Assembly: GCA_029857955.1 (NCBI GenBank)
Contig: JAOUFY010000019.1
Location: 1-42,913, forward strand
Source: Spirochaetia bacterium
GTDB taxonomy: Bacteria > Spirochaetota > Leptospiria > Turneriellales > JAOUFE01
Direction: 5' to 3'
Length of the DNA stretch: 42,913 nucleotides
Shown: piece after piece, positions 42,397-42,913 of the stretch
How the letters are laid out: every line of letters starts with the position of its first letter
Numbering within the stretch: the first letter of the stretch is position 1
Notes under the pieces: generated by a model
Told to the model about the DNA's origin: nothing
What the model saw: only the letters and a program-made list of their open reading frames with translations
The model's database searches: none
Program-made: the position numbers and the translations under genes

Positions 42397-42913
42397 TTAC
42401 ATATTTGGCATTCGATTGTCTTCGTTCATTTGTTCATAAAATGATTTCATATATTCTTGCGATTCCGGTTCGCTTAAACCTGTGATTTGATGATGAAAAT
42501 CAATTTCCCCCGATTTTACTGCCGGAGAAATTCTCAACTCAACTACGCGATACCAATACATTCCAGGCGAAACGTTATAAACCATATTTACACAAAGGCA
42601 CTTGAATTTAAAACCCAGTGAATATCCGCCAGGTTGAGCAATATGGGGGGCGGCAAAAAAATATTTTTTTTCAGAAGAGGTGTTTTTCATAACCAGCACA
42701 AACCGGTAATTTTCTCCTGGCGTTGAAATAAACTGAGAGCCTGAAATTTTTTTAGAAATGGGCAGTTCTTTTTCGGTTTTCTTTTCTCCTGTCGCCCATA
42801 GATTTAGTTGCGATGCAGGGTTATATTCAAATAACTCAATTTTTTCCGAGATGTTCTCATATGACCAGCTAATTTTCACTTTTACCGAGGCCTTATCTCC
42901 CCAAATGCTAAAG
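42397..42913 (-). CDS. Beta-rich protein with CxC motif (5' truncated; Cox11-like at best)
   Basis: The frame is open to the window edge, encoding F-S-I-W-G-D-K before the first GTG, so the start lies outside. 171 visible codons. The segment GENYRFVLVMKNTSSEKKYFFAAPHIAQPGGYSLGFKFKCLCVNMVYNVSPGMYWYRVVELRISP resembles the copper-binding part of CtaG/Cox11 proteins: N-x-S, A-x-P, then C-x-C followed by PG. In that family the paired cysteines deliver copper to cytochrome oxidase. The resemblance is short, and a generic cupredoxin-like protein is possible. Confidence 0.4.
   Translation of the reverse strand, partial: FSIWGDKASVKVKISWSYENISEKIELFEYNPASQLNLWATGEKKTEKELPISKKISGSQFISTPGENYRFVLVMKNTSSEKKYFFAAPHIAQPGGYSLGFKFKCLCVNMVYNVSPGMYWYRVVELRISPAVKSGEIDFHHQITGLSEPESQEYMKSFYEQMNEDNRMPNM

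Overview
The window reads as one AT-rich bacterial chromosome segment, densely packed with genes in short overlapping operons. The cell is a diderm: there is an LptE-like LPS-assembly lipoprotein, periplasmic proteins and a piece of an outer-membrane barrel. It makes peptidoglycan by an MreBCD/PBP2/RodA elongasome, c-type cytochromes (CcmA/CcmB), c-di-AMP (CdaA) and its own tryptophan and thiazole. Loose lipoboxes, a membrane-anchored AraC regulator and a lamin-tail lipoprotein would suit a spirochaete of the Leptospira type, but no rRNA or other lineage marker is present. The affiliation is therefore a guess. Several genes start with TTG behind a good Shine-Dalgarno sequence, so non-ATG starts are real here.

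Layout. 1-3.7 kb: a 5'-truncated AraC-type regulator, a 10-bp tandem repeat, and a large exported protein with two degenerate phospholipase-D-like halves and two lamin-tail domains. 3.7-6.9 kb (minus): trpE-trpG-carA. 7-10.1 kb: a MITE-like element, ppa, galU and, convergent, manC (sugar-nucleotide supply for envelope polysaccharide). 10.3-13.5 kb (minus): a membrane protein, a JAMM/MPN peptidase, a Bcp-type peroxiredoxin, a second MITE-like element and an NAD(P)-binding protein. 13.7-16.5 kb (plus): a coupled four-gene operon ending in ccmA-ccmB. 16.6-18.1 kb (minus): a START-domain protein with three 64-residue repeats.

18.4-24.1 kb is the most distinctive part. It is a tight plus-strand operon with dehydratase, chain-length-factor-like protein, ketosynthase, ketoreductase, nitroreductase, ACP with a duplicated C-terminal module, and an acyltransferase homologue lacking its catalytic His. 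LptE follows. This resembles an aryl-polyene/ladderane-like type II fatty-acid assembly line without an aromatic starter enzyme. A 121-bp tandem repeat, tRNA-Val(UAC) and rpsT come next.

25.2-29.6 kb (plus): cdaA-cdaR-pdxJ-acpS-ruvB-membrane protein, almost all overlapping. 29.7-35.7 kb (minus): mreB-mreC-mreD-mrdA-rodA, with an enlarged RodA and a terminator. Then thiG (plus), and on the minus strand rplS, rnhB, trpC and a polytopic membrane protein. The end of the window holds a TSUP permease, a secreted esterase and a 5'-truncated protein with a CxC motif. The shared theme is envelope construction (LPS sugars, acyl chains, peptidoglycan, periplasmic cytochromes) mixed with housekeeping genes.
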